Source of the DNA: Armatimonadota bacterium
Lineage (GTDB): Bacteria > Sysuimicrobiota > Sysuimicrobiia > Sysuimicrobiales > Humicultoraceae
Length of the DNA: 64,000 nucleotides
Direction: 5' to 3'
NCBI GenBank assembly: GCA_031459855.1
Contig: JAVKHP010000001.1
Location: forward strand, 292,059 to 356,058
Positions 1-8,027 of the stretch are shown one piece after another; position 1 is the first letter of the stretch; each line of letters starts with the position of its first letter. The position numbers and the translations under genes are program-made. The notes beneath the pieces are model-generated. The model had not been told where the DNA came from. It saw only the letters and a list, made by a program, of their open reading frames with translations, and searched no databases.

Positions 1-386
1 ACCACGACCGGCTCGTCGGCGGCCAGCGCCGCGCGCACCGCCTCCCACAGGACGTCGTCTGGGGCCGTCGGCTCCACGAAGACGTCGATGGCGCCGTTGC
101 AGCCCAGCCCCAGCCCCCAGACCATGTCGTCGTCGGCGGTCAGGTCGTAGGTCACCAGGCGCGGCACGCCGCTCGCCAGGACCTCCTCGGCGACCACGGC
201 CACGTCGCCTTCCAGGCACCCGCCGCTGATGTTGCCCACCTGCCGGCCGGTGGCCGTGGTCAGCAGGCGCGCGCCCGCACGCCGGTAGGTGGACCCGCGC
301 ACGCCGACGATGGTGGCCAGCGCGGTCGCCTCGCCCCGCGCCCGGGCGTCGTCCACTGCCGCAAGGATCTCCTGTAGCTCCTTCAT
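1..386 (-). CDS. XdhC/CoxF-type maturation protein, N-terminal part (cut by window edge)
   Basis: Proteins of the XdhC/CoxF family insert or sulfurate the molybdenum cofactor of molybdenum hydroxylases in the cytoplasm. The visible 128 residues show the N-terminal XdhC domain: a GSTYRRAGARLL segment near residue 35, GNISGGCLEGD near residue 57 and VWGLGLGCNGAID near residue 97, all typical of the family. The C-terminal Rossmann domain lies beyond the left edge. The ATG overlaps the stop of the VWA gene upstream by four bases (ATGA), so the two are translationally coupled. Its place after coxD and coxE matches coxF in CO dehydrogenase clusters; assignment to coxF rather than a generic xdhC is inference. 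Confidence 0.85.
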   Translation of the reverse strand, partial: MKELQEILAAVDDARARGEATALATIVGVRGSTYRRAGARLLTTATGRQVGNISGGCLEGDVAVVAEEVLASGVPRLVTYDLTADDDMVWGLGLGCNGAIDVFVEPTAPDDVLWEAVRAALAADEPVV

Positions 387-1573
387 CGCCTCGTCCCCAG
401 GTACCGCTCCAGCCGGCGCAGGCTCTCCAGGTTGTGCGCCGGCGCGAACACGTCCACGTAGGGCAGCGCCACCCGCATCCCCTGGCAGATCGGCTCGTAC
501 CCCGGGCTCGCCAGCAGCGGGTTGAGCCAGATCACCTTGGCGGCCCGGCGGTGGAGCTCGTCCATGGCGGCCTCGAGCACGTCCACGTCGCCCGTGTCCC
601 ACCCGTCGCTGATGATGATGACCACCGTGCGCCGGTCGAGCAGGGCGCCGTAGTGGTCCAGGAAGTCCCGCAGGCTCCGGCCGATCTTCGTGCCCCCGGA
701 CCAGTCCGGCACCTGACGCGCCACCGCGTCGAGGGCGGCCCGCAGGTCCTCGTGGGCCAGCTGGCCGGTGATGCGGCTGAGGCTCGTGCTGAACACGAAG
801 GTCTCGACGCGGCCGGTGGCGTGCTGCAGGGCGTAGACGAACTGGATCAGGAAGCGGCTGTAGAGGTCCATCGAGCCGCTCACGTCGCACAGCAGCACGA
901 TACGGCTCTTCTGCACCTTGCGTTCGCGCCGCAGGATCTCCAGGATCTCGCCGCCGCGGCGCAGGCTGTGCCGCATGGTGCGGCGCAGGTCGACCAGGTG
1001 TCCCCGGGCGCTGCGGCGCGTGCGCCGTGACAACCGCGTGGCCACCCGCCGGGCGATGGCCGCCACGATCCGCGCCATCTCGTTGAGCTCGTCGGGGGTG
1101 AACGTGCTGAAGTCCTTGCGCGTGAGGGCCTCGACGGGGCTGTAGGCGGGCAGGCGCTCGCCCTCGCCGTCGTCCTCGGCCTCTGTGGCGTCCTGCCACT
1201 CGAGCAGGACGCGGTCGAGGGCCTGCCGAGCGTCCAGCACCAGGGTACCCTCCTGCGCGGGGGCCGGCAGCAGGTCGGGCTCCGGGCGCGGGCCCCAGTA
1301 CTGCCAGAACGCCTCGTCGAAGATCTGCTGGGCGTCCTGCCCCGAGGCGAGCACCGCCCGCAGCGCCAGGTAGACCTCGCGCCGGTCGCCGACGTCCACG
1401 CTGACCAGCGCCCGGAGGGCGTCGGCCGCTTCCTGCGGGCCCACCGCCAGCCCACGGGCCCGCAGCAGCCGGCAGAAGCCCACCACGTTGGCGGCCAGGT
1501 TCGCCCAGCGGGCGTGGGCTACCGCCGGGCCTCCAGCCGCTGCGCGACCTGCGCGATACGCTCCTGGGTCCAC
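383..1573 (-). CDS. coxE: VWA-domain protein CoxE (CO dehydrogenase maturation)
   Basis: CoxE works with the AAA ATPase CoxD in building the CuSMo active site of aerobic CO dehydrogenase. The protein (about 396 residues from a GTG start) begins with the CoxE-type helical region (LAANVVGFCRLLRARGL, AVGPQEAADALRAL) and ends with a von Willebrand A domain whose MIDAS motif reads LLCDVSGSMD, followed by GGTKIGRSL and IIISDGWDTGD. The start is uncertain: GTG at 1573 lies inside the end of coxD, while GTG at 1486 would give 367 residues and less overlap. The stop overlaps the next XdhC gene in an ATGA junction. The family assignment is firm. Confidence 0.88.
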   Translation of the reverse strand: MDPGAYRAGRAAAGGPAVAHARWANLAANVVGFCRLLRARGLAVGPQEAADALRALVSVDVGDRREVYLALRAVLASGQDAQQIFDEAFWQYWGPRPEPDLLPAPAQEGTLVLDARQALDRVLLEWQDATEAEDDGEGERLPAYSPVEALTRKDFSTFTPDELNEMARIVAAIARRVATRLSRRTRRSARGHLVDLRRTMRHSLRRGGEILEILRRERKVQKSRIVLLCDVSGSMDLYSRFLIQFVYALQHATGRVETFVFSTSLSRITGQLAHEDLRAALDAVARQVPDWSGGTKIGRSLRDFLDHYGALLDRRTVVIIISDGWDTGDVDVLEAAMDELHRRAAKVIWLNPLLASPGYEPICQGMRVALPYVDVFAPAHNLESLRRLERYLGTRR

Positions 1574-2469
1574 GGGCGTCCGTCCCTCTCCAGCGTGGCG
1601 ACCCCGTCCAGCAGACGGTCCAGCCACTGGGTGCGGATCAACGCGGCGTCGTCCTGGTGCTTGAACAGCACCCCCAGGGTCTCCTCCACGGTGTCGCGGT
1701 CGAGGTGCTCGCGGTGCAGCGCGAGCAGGGCCGCGGTCCAGTCCAGCGTCTCGGCCACCCCGGGCGTCTTCTCGAGCTTGACGCGCCGCACCAGCTGCAT
1801 GAACGCCGCGATCTGCTCGGCCAGCCGGGTGTCGACGTCGGGCACCTTGCGCCGGACGATCTCCAGCTCCTTCTCGAAGCTGGGGTAGTCGATCCACAGG
1901 TACAGGCAGCGACGGCGCAGGGCGTCGCCGAGTTCCCGGGTGCGGTTGCTGGTCAGCACCACGTAGGGCGTGGCGCTGGCGCGAATGGTGCCGATCTCGG
2001 GGATCGTCACCTGGAAGTCGGACAGCACCTCCAGCAGGAACGCCTCGAACTCGATGTCCGCCCGGTCGATCTCGTCGACCAGCAGCACGGGCGCCACGTC
2101 ACGGGTGATGGCGTCCAGCAACGGGCGCTTCAGCAGGAACGGTTCGCTGAAGATCTCGGCCTCGCGTTCCTCGATGGTGCGGTCGCTGTTCTCCGACAAC
2201 CGGATGTGGAGGAGCTGGCGCTGGTAGTTCCACTCGTAGAGGGCGGTGGTGGCGTCCAGCCCCTCGTAGCACTGGAGCCGGATCAGGTCGGTGCCCAGCG
2301 ACCGGGCCATGACCTTGGCGACCTCGGTCTTGCCCACGCCCGCCGCGCCCTCGATGAGCAGCGGCTTGCGCAGGGCGATGGAGAGGTAGACGCTGGTGGC
2401 GATGGCGCGGTCGGCGACGTAGCCCTGGCCGGCCAGCAGCTCCTGGATGCGCTTGATCTCGGAATGCAT
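1519..2469 (-). CDS. coxD: MoxR-type AAA ATPase CoxD
   Basis: CoxD is a membrane-associated AAA+ chaperone-like ATPase required for maturation of the CO dehydrogenase active site. The 316-residue protein has a Walker A GAAGVGKTEVAK near residue 40, Walker B VLLVDEIDRAD near residue 126, a sensor 1 VLTSNRTREL near residue 172, and the MoxR-like winged C-terminal part. The length is normal for the family. The ATG follows CGGAGTGATCG, a modest ribosome-binding site. It sits directly before coxE, and the MoxR-VWA pairing is itself diagnostic. A separate promoter and leader hairpin lie just upstream. Confidence 0.92.
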   Translation of the reverse strand: MHSEIKRIQELLAGQGYVADRAIATSVYLSIALRKPLLIEGAAGVGKTEVAKVMARSLGTDLIRLQCYEGLDATTALYEWNYQRQLLHIRLSENSDRTIEEREAEIFSEPFLLKRPLLDAITRDVAPVLLVDEIDRADIEFEAFLLEVLSDFQVTIPEIGTIRASATPYVVLTSNRTRELGDALRRRCLYLWIDYPSFEKELEIVRRKVPDVDTRLAEQIAAFMQLVRRVKLEKTPGVAETLDWTAALLALHREHLDRDTVEETLGVLFKHQDDAALIRTQWLDRLLDGVATLERDGRPWTQERIAQVAQRLEARR

Positions 2470-2520
2470 CGATCACTCCGTCTTTGCCGATGATGGCGGT
2501 CCCACACAAACAAACGAAGA

Positions 2521-2539
2521 GGGATGGCCGCGCCATCCC
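2521..2539 (-). terminator. Stem-loop followed by T-rich stretch ahead of coxD
   Basis: A perfect 7-base inverted repeat (GGGATGG and CCATCCC, 5-base loop) is followed on the minus strand by TCTTCGTTTGTTTG. It lies between the XdhC-YHS gene and coxD. It could be an intrinsic terminator or attenuator reducing read-through from coxMSL. If the promoter just upstream is real, it would instead be a 5' hairpin at the very start of the coxDE transcript. Confidence 0.45.
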
Positions 2540-2546
2540 ACTGCGT

Positions 2547-2575
2547 ATCATAGCGGCTCGTCACCGAGACGTCCA
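2547..2575 (-). promoter_or_regulatory. Putative promoter for coxD-coxE
   Basis: On the minus strand TGGACG (4 of 6 to the -35 consensus) and TATGAT (5 of 6 to the -10 consensus) are separated by 17 bases, about 80 bases before the coxD start. This would let coxDE be transcribed apart from coxMSL. It is predicted from pattern only. Confidence 0.4.
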
Positions 2576-2621
2576 CCCCGCGGCGCCCGCGGTGGTGGTC
2601 GGCGGCCTTCCCCCAAGACGC

Positions 2622-3728
2622 CTACGTCGTCACCGCCGCGTAGCGCGCAGGCTCGCGGAGGAACGCCTGCCGGCAGTGCGCGCAGCAAAAGTAGTACTGG
2701 TGACCGCCGTACTCCGCCACAAGGGCGGCTGCGCGCGCCACGGTCATGCCGCACACCGGATCGACCGCCTCGCCGCCGGCAGGGACGTGCGCACCAGCGT
2801 CCAGCGCGCCGGCTGCCAGGGCGCCGCTCGCCACGTCGGGCGCGCGCGCAGCCTCAGGCCGCGCGTGCGGTGCAGGCGCGTGTGGCCCCTCGGCCTCGGC
2901 GCGCACACCCGGCGTTGCTGGCGTACCGACGGCCGGGGCGACCATCTCCGGCGCCGCCGCCGGCGTCGCCGCCGCCCGTCGGACCTGGACGAGCTCGGCG
3001 ACGATGCTGACGGCGATCTCCTCGGGGGTCCGCGCGCCGATGTCGAGGCCGGCGGGCGCCTTGACAGCGCGCAACCGTACGTCGTCGACGCCCCGCCGTG
3101 CCAGCTCGGCCCGCACCGCCGCCGCCCGCGTCCGGCTGGCCACCAGCCCCACGTAGGCCGGGGCGGCCTGCAGCACGTGCGCGAGCGCGTCCTCGTCGTA
3201 CTGGCCCATGGTGGCCACGACCACGTACGCGCCGGCCATCTGCGGGGCGGCCAGGGCCGCACGCGGCCCCTCCGGCCCGGCCTCCGCTGCGCCCGCGCGC
3301 ACCACGGCGAATCCGGCCAGCGCCCCCAGGTGCGCCAGCGCATCGGCCAGCGGGGCATCGCCCACCACGACGAGGCGCGGCGCCGGCAGCACCGGCTCGA
3401 GATAGATCTCCAGCGCACCGCCGCTGTGACAGGGCATCGGCTGCTCGACCACCCCCTCGTCCTCCGCGGGCACCGCGGTGGGGAGCAGGCGCAGCAAGCG
3501 CGGCTGCCCGGCGCGCAGCGCTCGCAACCCTTCCCGCACCACCGCGCCGTGGGCACAGCTGCCGCCGACCCAGCCGTCCAGTGTCCCATCGGCGGTGAGG
3601 ATCGCCTTCATGCCGGCCCGCGCCGATGCGGGACGCGCGACCCGCACCACCGTGGCCAGCACGAACGGCACCCCCTGCGCCCGGAGCGCCTGCGCGCGGT
3701 CGAGGACGTCATCCATGGCTCCCGCCAC
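2622..3728 (-). CDS. XdhC/CoxI-family protein with C-terminal YHS metal-binding domain
   Basis: A 368-residue protein predicted to help deliver molybdenum cofactor to the adjacent hydroxylase. Residues 1-75 form an XdhC N-terminal domain (GWVGGSCAHGAVVREG). A Rossmann-type XdhC C-terminal domain follows (RLVVVGDAPLADAL, VVVATMGQYDEDAL, GLDIGARTPEEIA). After an Ala/Pro-rich linker comes a YHS domain near residues 320-365 (DPVCGMTV, then FCCAHCRQAF) with cysteines able to bind metal. Start codons GTG at 3728 and ATG at 3716 are both possible. It lies directly after coxL in the same direction, where CoxI/CoxF-type genes are usual. The YHS fusion suggests a metal-handling step; that role is inference. 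Confidence 0.87.
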   Translation of the reverse strand: MAGAMDDVLDRAQALRAQGVPFVLATVVRVARPASARAGMKAILTADGTLDGWVGGSCAHGAVVREGLRALRAGQPRLLRLLPTAVPAEDEGVVEQPMPCHSGGALEIYLEPVLPAPRLVVVGDAPLADALAHLGALAGFAVVRAGAAEAGPEGPRAALAAPQMAGAYVVVATMGQYDEDALAHVLQAAPAYVGLVASRTRAAAVRAELARRGVDDVRLRAVKAPAGLDIGARTPEEIAVSIVAELVQVRRAAATPAAAPEMVAPAVGTPATPGVRAEAEGPHAPAPHARPEAARAPDVASGALAAGALDAGAHVPAGGEAVDPVCGMTVARAAALVAEYGGHQYYFCCAHCRQAFLREPARYAAVTT

Positions 3729-3780
3729 CCCGATCGCCGGCGGCGCGGAGGCCGGCCCGCGGCCGCAGCCGCGCCCGCAC

Positions 3781-6132
3781 CTACTCGGTCACCCCCCGCT
3801 CGCGCAGCACCTTCCACACCTTCCACGGCGTGATGGGGATGTCGATGTGCCGCACGCCCAGGTGCCACAGCGCGTCGATCACCGCGTTGGCGATGGCCGC
3901 CGGCGCGCCCACCGTCGCCGACTCGCCCACGCCCTTGGCACCCAGCGGGTGGTGGGGCGAGGGCGTCACCGTCTTGTCGGTCTCCCACCGCGGCGTCTCC
4001 ACCGCGGTGGGCAGCAGGTAGTCCATGAAGCTGCCCCCGAGCATGTTGCCGTGCTCGTCGTAGGTGATCTCCTCGTACAGCGCCGGCGCCAGGCCCATGG
4101 TGAGCCCGCCGTGGATCTGCCCTTCGACGATCATGGGGTTGATGATGTTGCCGCAGTCGTCGACGGCCACGAACCGGCGGATCTTGACCTCGCCCGTGCC
4201 CTTGTCGATGTCGACGACGCAGATGTAGCTGCCGAAGGGGAACGTGAGGTTCGGCGGATCGTAGTAGGCCACGGCCTCCAGCCCCGCTTCCAGCCCCGGC
4301 GGGTGGTTGGTGTACGCCGCGAAGGCGATCTCCTGGATGGTCTTGGCGCGCTCGGGCGAGCCCTTCACGTGGAACCGGCCCCGCTCCCACACCAGGTCGT
4401 CCTCGCGCGCCTCCAACAGGTAGGCGGCGATCTTCCGCGCCTTGTCCAGGATCTTGCGGGCCGCCACGGCCCCTGCCGCCCCCGCGGTCGGTGTGCTCCG
4501 GCTGGCGTAGGTGCCGAGCCCGTAGGGCGCGGTGTCGGTGTCGCCCTCCTCGACGACGATGTCGTCTTCGGGGATCCCCAGCTCGTGGGCGATGATCTGC
4601 GCGTAGGTGGTCTCGTGCCCCTGCCCCTGGGACTTGGTGCCAAAGCGCGCCACGACCTTGCCCGTGGGGTGGATGCGGATCTCGGCGCTGTCGAACATCT
4701 TCAGGCCCAGGATGTCGAAGGTATGGGAGGGGCCGGCCCCGACGATCTCGGTGAAGCTGGAGATGCCGATCCCCATGAGCTCGCCGCGGCGCCGCCGCTC
4801 GGCCTGCTCGCGGCGCAGGTCCCAGTACCCGATGCGCTCCATGGCCTTCCGCAGCGCCGCCTCGTAGTTGCCGCTGTCGTAGGTCCAGCCCAGCGCCGAC
4901 CGGTACGGGAACTGGTCGAGCCGGATGAAGTTCCGCAGGCGGAACTCGGCGGGGTCGATGCCCAGCTCGTGGGCCAGGATGTCCACCATGCGCTCGATGG
5001 TGTAGGAGGCCTCGGTGACGCGGAACGAGCAGCGGTAGGCGATCCCGCCCGGCGGCTTGTTGGTGTAGACGCCGTCGACCTCGGCGAAGGCCGTGCGGAA
5101 ATCGTAGGACCCGGTGCAGATGGAGAACAGCCCGGCGGGGAACTTGGACGGGTTGGCTGCCGCGTCGAAGGCGCCGTGGTCGGCGATGGTCTTCACCCGC
5201 AGCGCCTGCAGCCGGCCGTCCTTGGTGGCCGCCAGCTCGGCGGTGATGTGGTAGTCGCGGGCGAAGGAGTCGGCCTGCAGGTTCTCCATGCGGTCCTCGA
5301 TCCACTTCACGGGCCGGCCGGTCAGCACCGAGGCCGCCACCGCCAGCACGTAGCCAGGGTAGACCGGGACCTTGCCGCCAAAACCGCCGCCGATGTCGGG
5401 AGCGATCACGCGGATCTTGTGCTCGGCCAGCCCCAGGTGCCCGGCCACCAGCGCCACCACGGTCCGGATGGCGTGCGGGGCCTGCGTGGTCATCCACAGC
5501 GTCAGCTTGCCCTCCACGGGGTCCCACCGGGCGATGCAGCCGCAGGTCTCGATGGACGACACGTGGATGCGCGGGATGTACAGGTCCTGGGCCACCGTGA
5601 CCTCGGCCTCGCGGAACGCCCGGTCGGTGGCCTCCCGGTCGCCCACCTCCCAGTGCCAGATGTGGTTGGTCTTCTGGGCGCGGTCCTGGCGCAGGACCGG
5701 CGCATCGGGCCGCAGCGCCGCCCGCGGGTCGACGACGGCCGGCAGCGGCTCGTAGTCGACCTCGACCGCCGCGACGCCGTCGGCCGCGGTGTACCGGTCG
5801 GTGGCCACGACGGCGGCCACCTCCTGGGCCTGGTAGAGGACCGTGTCGATGGGCAGGACCATCTGCCGGTCGCTCATCAGGGTTGGCATCCAGGCCAGGC
5901 CGTACCGGTCGAGATCCCGGCCCATGATGACCGCCAGCACGCCCGGAATGGCCAGGGCCTTCTCGGTGTGGATGGCGGTGATGCGGGCGTGGGCGTACGG
6001 GCTGCGGACGATGTCCAGGTAGAGCATGCCCGGCAGCGTGATGTCGTCGATGTACGTGCCCTTGCCGCGCAGGAAACGGGCGTCCTCCTTGCGCTTGACC
6101 GCATGCCCCATGCCGTGCGCCTGGGTGGCCAT
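3781..6132 (-). CDS. coxL: Aerobic CO dehydrogenase large subunit (form I CoxL)
   Basis: This is the molybdopterin-cytosine-dinucleotide subunit that oxidises CO to CO2 at a copper-sulfur-molybdenum site. The decisive feature is AYRCSFR at residues 365-371, the form I active-site loop, with Cys368 as the copper ligand; form II and xanthine dehydrogenase relatives have AYRGAGR or PYRGAGR there. Also present are RGKGTYIDD near residue 22, APDIGGGFGGK near 244 and GAKGVGES near 732, whose glutamate (about residue 737) is the expected catalytic base. The length of 783 is close to family size. The ATG sits 4 bases after the coxS stop. Assignment as true CO dehydrogenase is strong. Confidence 0.96.
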   Translation of the reverse strand: MATQAHGMGHAVKRKEDARFLRGKGTYIDDITLPGMLYLDIVRSPYAHARITAIHTEKALAIPGVLAVIMGRDLDRYGLAWMPTLMSDRQMVLPIDTVLYQAQEVAAVVATDRYTAADGVAAVEVDYEPLPAVVDPRAALRPDAPVLRQDRAQKTNHIWHWEVGDREATDRAFREAEVTVAQDLYIPRIHVSSIETCGCIARWDPVEGKLTLWMTTQAPHAIRTVVALVAGHLGLAEHKIRVIAPDIGGGFGGKVPVYPGYVLAVAASVLTGRPVKWIEDRMENLQADSFARDYHITAELAATKDGRLQALRVKTIADHGAFDAAANPSKFPAGLFSICTGSYDFRTAFAEVDGVYTNKPPGGIAYRCSFRVTEASYTIERMVDILAHELGIDPAEFRLRNFIRLDQFPYRSALGWTYDSGNYEAALRKAMERIGYWDLRREQAERRRRGELMGIGISSFTEIVGAGPSHTFDILGLKMFDSAEIRIHPTGKVVARFGTKSQGQGHETTYAQIIAHELGIPEDDIVVEEGDTDTAPYGLGTYASRSTPTAGAAGAVAARKILDKARKIAAYLLEAREDDLVWERGRFHVKGSPERAKTIQEIAFAAYTNHPPGLEAGLEAVAYYDPPNLTFPFGSYICVVDIDKGTGEVKIRRFVAVDDCGNIINPMIVEGQIHGGLTMGLAPALYEEITYDEHGNMLGGSFMDYLLPTAVETPRWETDKTVTPSPHHPLGAKGVGESATVGAPAAIANAVIDALWHLGVRHIDIPITPWKVWKVLRERGVTE

Positions 6133-6136
6133 GGTC

Positions 6137-6634
6137 CTAGCTCCCCCTTCCCGTGGTGACCGGCGCGCCGCGCAGCTTCTCGGCCGCGTACCTGATCGCC
6201 TCGACGATGTTCACGTAGCCCGTGCACCGGCAGAGGTTGCCCGCGATGGCCCAGCGAATCTCCTCCTCGGTGGGCGCCGGGGTGCGCTGGAGCAGGGCAT
6301 AGGCCGTCATCATCATCCCGGGCGTGCAGAACCCGCACTGCAGGCCGTGCCGCTCGTGGAAGCCCTCCTGGATCGGGTGCAGCTCGCCGTCGCGGGCCAG
6401 GCCTTCCACCGTCATGAGGTCCCGGCCGTCGGCCTGCACCGCGAACACGGTGCACGACTTGACCGGTCGCCCGTCCAGCAGGACGGTGCACGCGCCGCAG
6501 TTCGTGGTGTCGCACCCGATGTGGGTCCCCGTGAGGCCCAGCACCTCCCGGATGAAGTGCACCAGGAGCAGCCGCGCCTCCACCTCGGCCTCGCGCGGGG
6601 TGCCGTTGACCGTCACGTGCACGCGGTAACCCAT
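6137..6634 (-). CDS. coxS: CO dehydrogenase small subunit, two [2Fe-2S] clusters (CoxS)
   Basis: The 165-residue iron-sulfur subunit passes electrons from CoxL to the FAD of CoxM. The N-terminal plant-type ferredoxin domain carries Cys41, Cys46, Cys49 and Cys61 ([12 protein letters not shown]). The C-terminal helical domain carries Cys100, Cys103, Cys135 and Cys137 (QCGFCTPG and NLCRCTGY). ATG at 6634 was chosen because GGGGAGGGA lies at good distance; a GTG six bases earlier would overlap the coxM stop. The spacing to both neighbours shows a single coxMSL operon. Confidence 0.96.
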   Translation of the reverse strand: MGYRVHVTVNGTPREAEVEARLLLVHFIREVLGLTGTHIGCDTTNCGACTVLLDGRPVKSCTVFAVQADGRDLMTVEGLARDGELHPIQEGFHERHGLQCGFCTPGMMMTAYALLQRTPAPTEEEIRWAIAGNLCRCTGYVNIVEAIRYAAEKLRGAPVTTGRGS

Positions 6635-6636
6635 GT

Positions 6637-7512
6637 TCACTCCCTCCCCGACGCCCGTGCCAGGGCCCGTCTGAGCGCCCGGGCCGCCAGCACCCGGACG
6701 ACGTCGCGCTTGTACTCGGCCGGACCGCGCAGGTCGCTGGACGGATCGGCCTCGCGCGCGGCGGCCTCGGCTGCCCGCGCGATGGTGGCCTCGTCGGGCA
6801 CGCGGCCCAGCAGCGCCTCCTCGGCGTCCCGGGCCCGCAGCGAGCGCGGGCCCGCGTTGCACAGCCCGATGCCCACGGCCGTGCAGACCCCGCGCGCATC
6901 CAGGGTCACCTGCGCGCCCACCGCGGCGATGGCGAAGTCCCCCACCTTGCGCTCGAGCTTCAGGTAGGCACCCCCGGTGCGCGGCGCCGGCTGCGGCACG
7001 CGGATCTCGGTGAGCACGTCGTCGGGCTCCAGCGCCGTGGCGAACGTGTCGAGGAAGAACTCGTCGATGGCCACGACCCGCTCGCCCCGGGGCCCGGTGG
7101 CCACCACGGTGGCGCGGGCGGCGAGCATTGCGGCGCCCCAGTCGCCCGCGGGGTCTGCGTGGGCCAGCGCGCCGCCGACCGTGCCCATGTTGCGCACCAG
7201 GGGATCGGCGATCACCCGGGCGGCGTCCGCGAGCAGCGGGTAGCGGCGCCGCACCACGTCGGCGTGCTCCATGTCGGCGTGACGGGTCATGGCGCCGATG
7301 CGCAGGACGCCGTCGGCCTCCTCGACGTAGGCGAGCCCCGGCACGCGGTTCAGGTCGATCACGTACCGCGGCATCGCGAGCCGGAGCTTCATGAGGGGGA
7401 TCAGGCTGTGGCCGCCGGCCAGGAGCCTGGCGTCGCCGCCGTGCGCGCGGAGGAGCTCCACGGCCTCGGCGACGCTGGTCGGCGCGAGGTACTCGAACCG
7501 CTCCGGGATCAT
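6637..7512 (-). CDS. coxM: CO dehydrogenase medium FAD-binding subunit (CoxM)
   Basis: The FAD subunit delivers electrons from the iron-sulfur clusters to the respiratory chain. From ATG 7512 the protein has 291 residues, the usual CoxM size. It starts [17 protein letters not shown] and carries the FAD motifs LAGGHSLIP near residues 31-39 and [11 protein letters not shown] at 111-121, followed by the CO dehydrogenase flavoprotein C-terminal domain. The reading frame stays open upstream to GTG 7830 and there encodes an IclR-type helix-turn-helix, so a 397-residue fusion is possible. GGGGAG lies only 3 bases before ATG 7512. The coxM stop overlaps the coxS start region. Confidence 0.94.
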   Translation of the reverse strand: MIPERFEYLAPTSVAEAVELLRAHGGDARLLAGGHSLIPLMKLRLAMPRYVIDLNRVPGLAYVEEADGVLRIGAMTRHADMEHADVVRRRYPLLADAARVIADPLVRNMGTVGGALAHADPAGDWGAAMLAARATVVATGPRGERVVAIDEFFLDTFATALEPDDVLTEIRVPQPAPRTGGAYLKLERKVGDFAIAAVGAQVTLDARGVCTAVGIGLCNAGPRSLRARDAEEALLGRVPDEATIARAAEAAAREADPSSDLRGPAEYKRDVVRVLAARALRRALARASGRE

Positions 7513-7830
7513 GGCTCCCCACCCCCTGTGTCGTCGCTTGCGCGGCGCGATGGATCGGCCGCCCGAGATGGTGTGCAGGCTGCGGTCGATCGGCCGGCCG
7601 ACCGCGAAGAGCGCCGGCCCCAGCTGGTAGCGGCGCGAGCGCGGCAGGAACTCCACCAGTCTCAACGCCGCGAGGGTCTTGAGCAGGTTGTGGCAGGTGC
7701 TCTTGTTGAGGTCGAGGACGCGGTGGATCTGCGCGAGGGTCGCACCCCGGCTGCCCCGGCGCTCGAGGTACCTGATGATCCTGACGGCGCGGACGACAGC
7801 AGGTACCACCGGCCCCCCCTGCCGGAGCAC
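7513..7830 (-). other. IclR-type helix-turn-helix segment in frame with coxM
   Basis: From GTG 7830, preceded by GGAG at 5 bases, the open frame encodes about 72 residues of an IclR N-terminal DNA-binding domain: [32 protein letters not shown] (recognition helix) and the winged strand [13 protein letters not shown]. No effector-binding domain follows. After a basic linker of about 30 residues the frame runs straight into CoxM residue 1. It may be a true regulator-enzyme fusion, a truncated regulator read as its own product, or a remnant whose frame survived by chance. Confidence 0.7.
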
Positions 7831-7855
7831 GCGGACTCCGCGGATCGTTTCTAAA

Positions 7856-7877
7856 GTCGTTCTCTAGAGAGAACGAC
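7856..7877. promoter_or_regulatory. Perfect palindrome, putative operator of the cox operon
   Basis: The 10-base arm GTCGTTCTCT is repeated perfectly inverted across a 2-base centre. It lies 26 bases before the helix-turn-helix start codon and just downstream of the predicted -10 element. That is a fitting place for the adjacent IclR-type DNA-binding domain to act. Confidence 0.65.
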
Positions 7878-7899
7878 GCCTCCTGGGACTGTCGTGCCA

Positions 7900-7928
7900 A
7901 TAATCAGCGTGAAAAGGCGCCCTGTCAA
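7900..7928 (-). promoter_or_regulatory. Sigma-70-type promoter for coxMSL
   Basis: A perfect -35 box TTGACA (7928-7923) and GATTAT (4 of 6 to the -10 consensus, 7905-7900) are 17 bases apart on the minus strand. Transcription would start about 7893 and run through the palindrome into the helix-turn-helix/coxM frame. The patch is AT-rich for this genome. Confidence 0.6.
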
Positions 7929-8027
7929 CGCCTAAACGCGGCGAGAAAAGCAGGCGTTACAGGCAAATTACCGCGCGAGCGCCCCTCTTTGGCAGTTCTG
8001 CGCAGGCTTGCGAAAGGGCGAACGGCG

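Noticed and set aside
3478-6159. Very long open frame (about 893 codons) on the plus strand opposite coxL
   Set aside because: The product is His/Gly/Arg/Val-rich without domains, and the minus-strand coxL and coxS genes explain the sequence fully; such antisense frames are common at this G+C.
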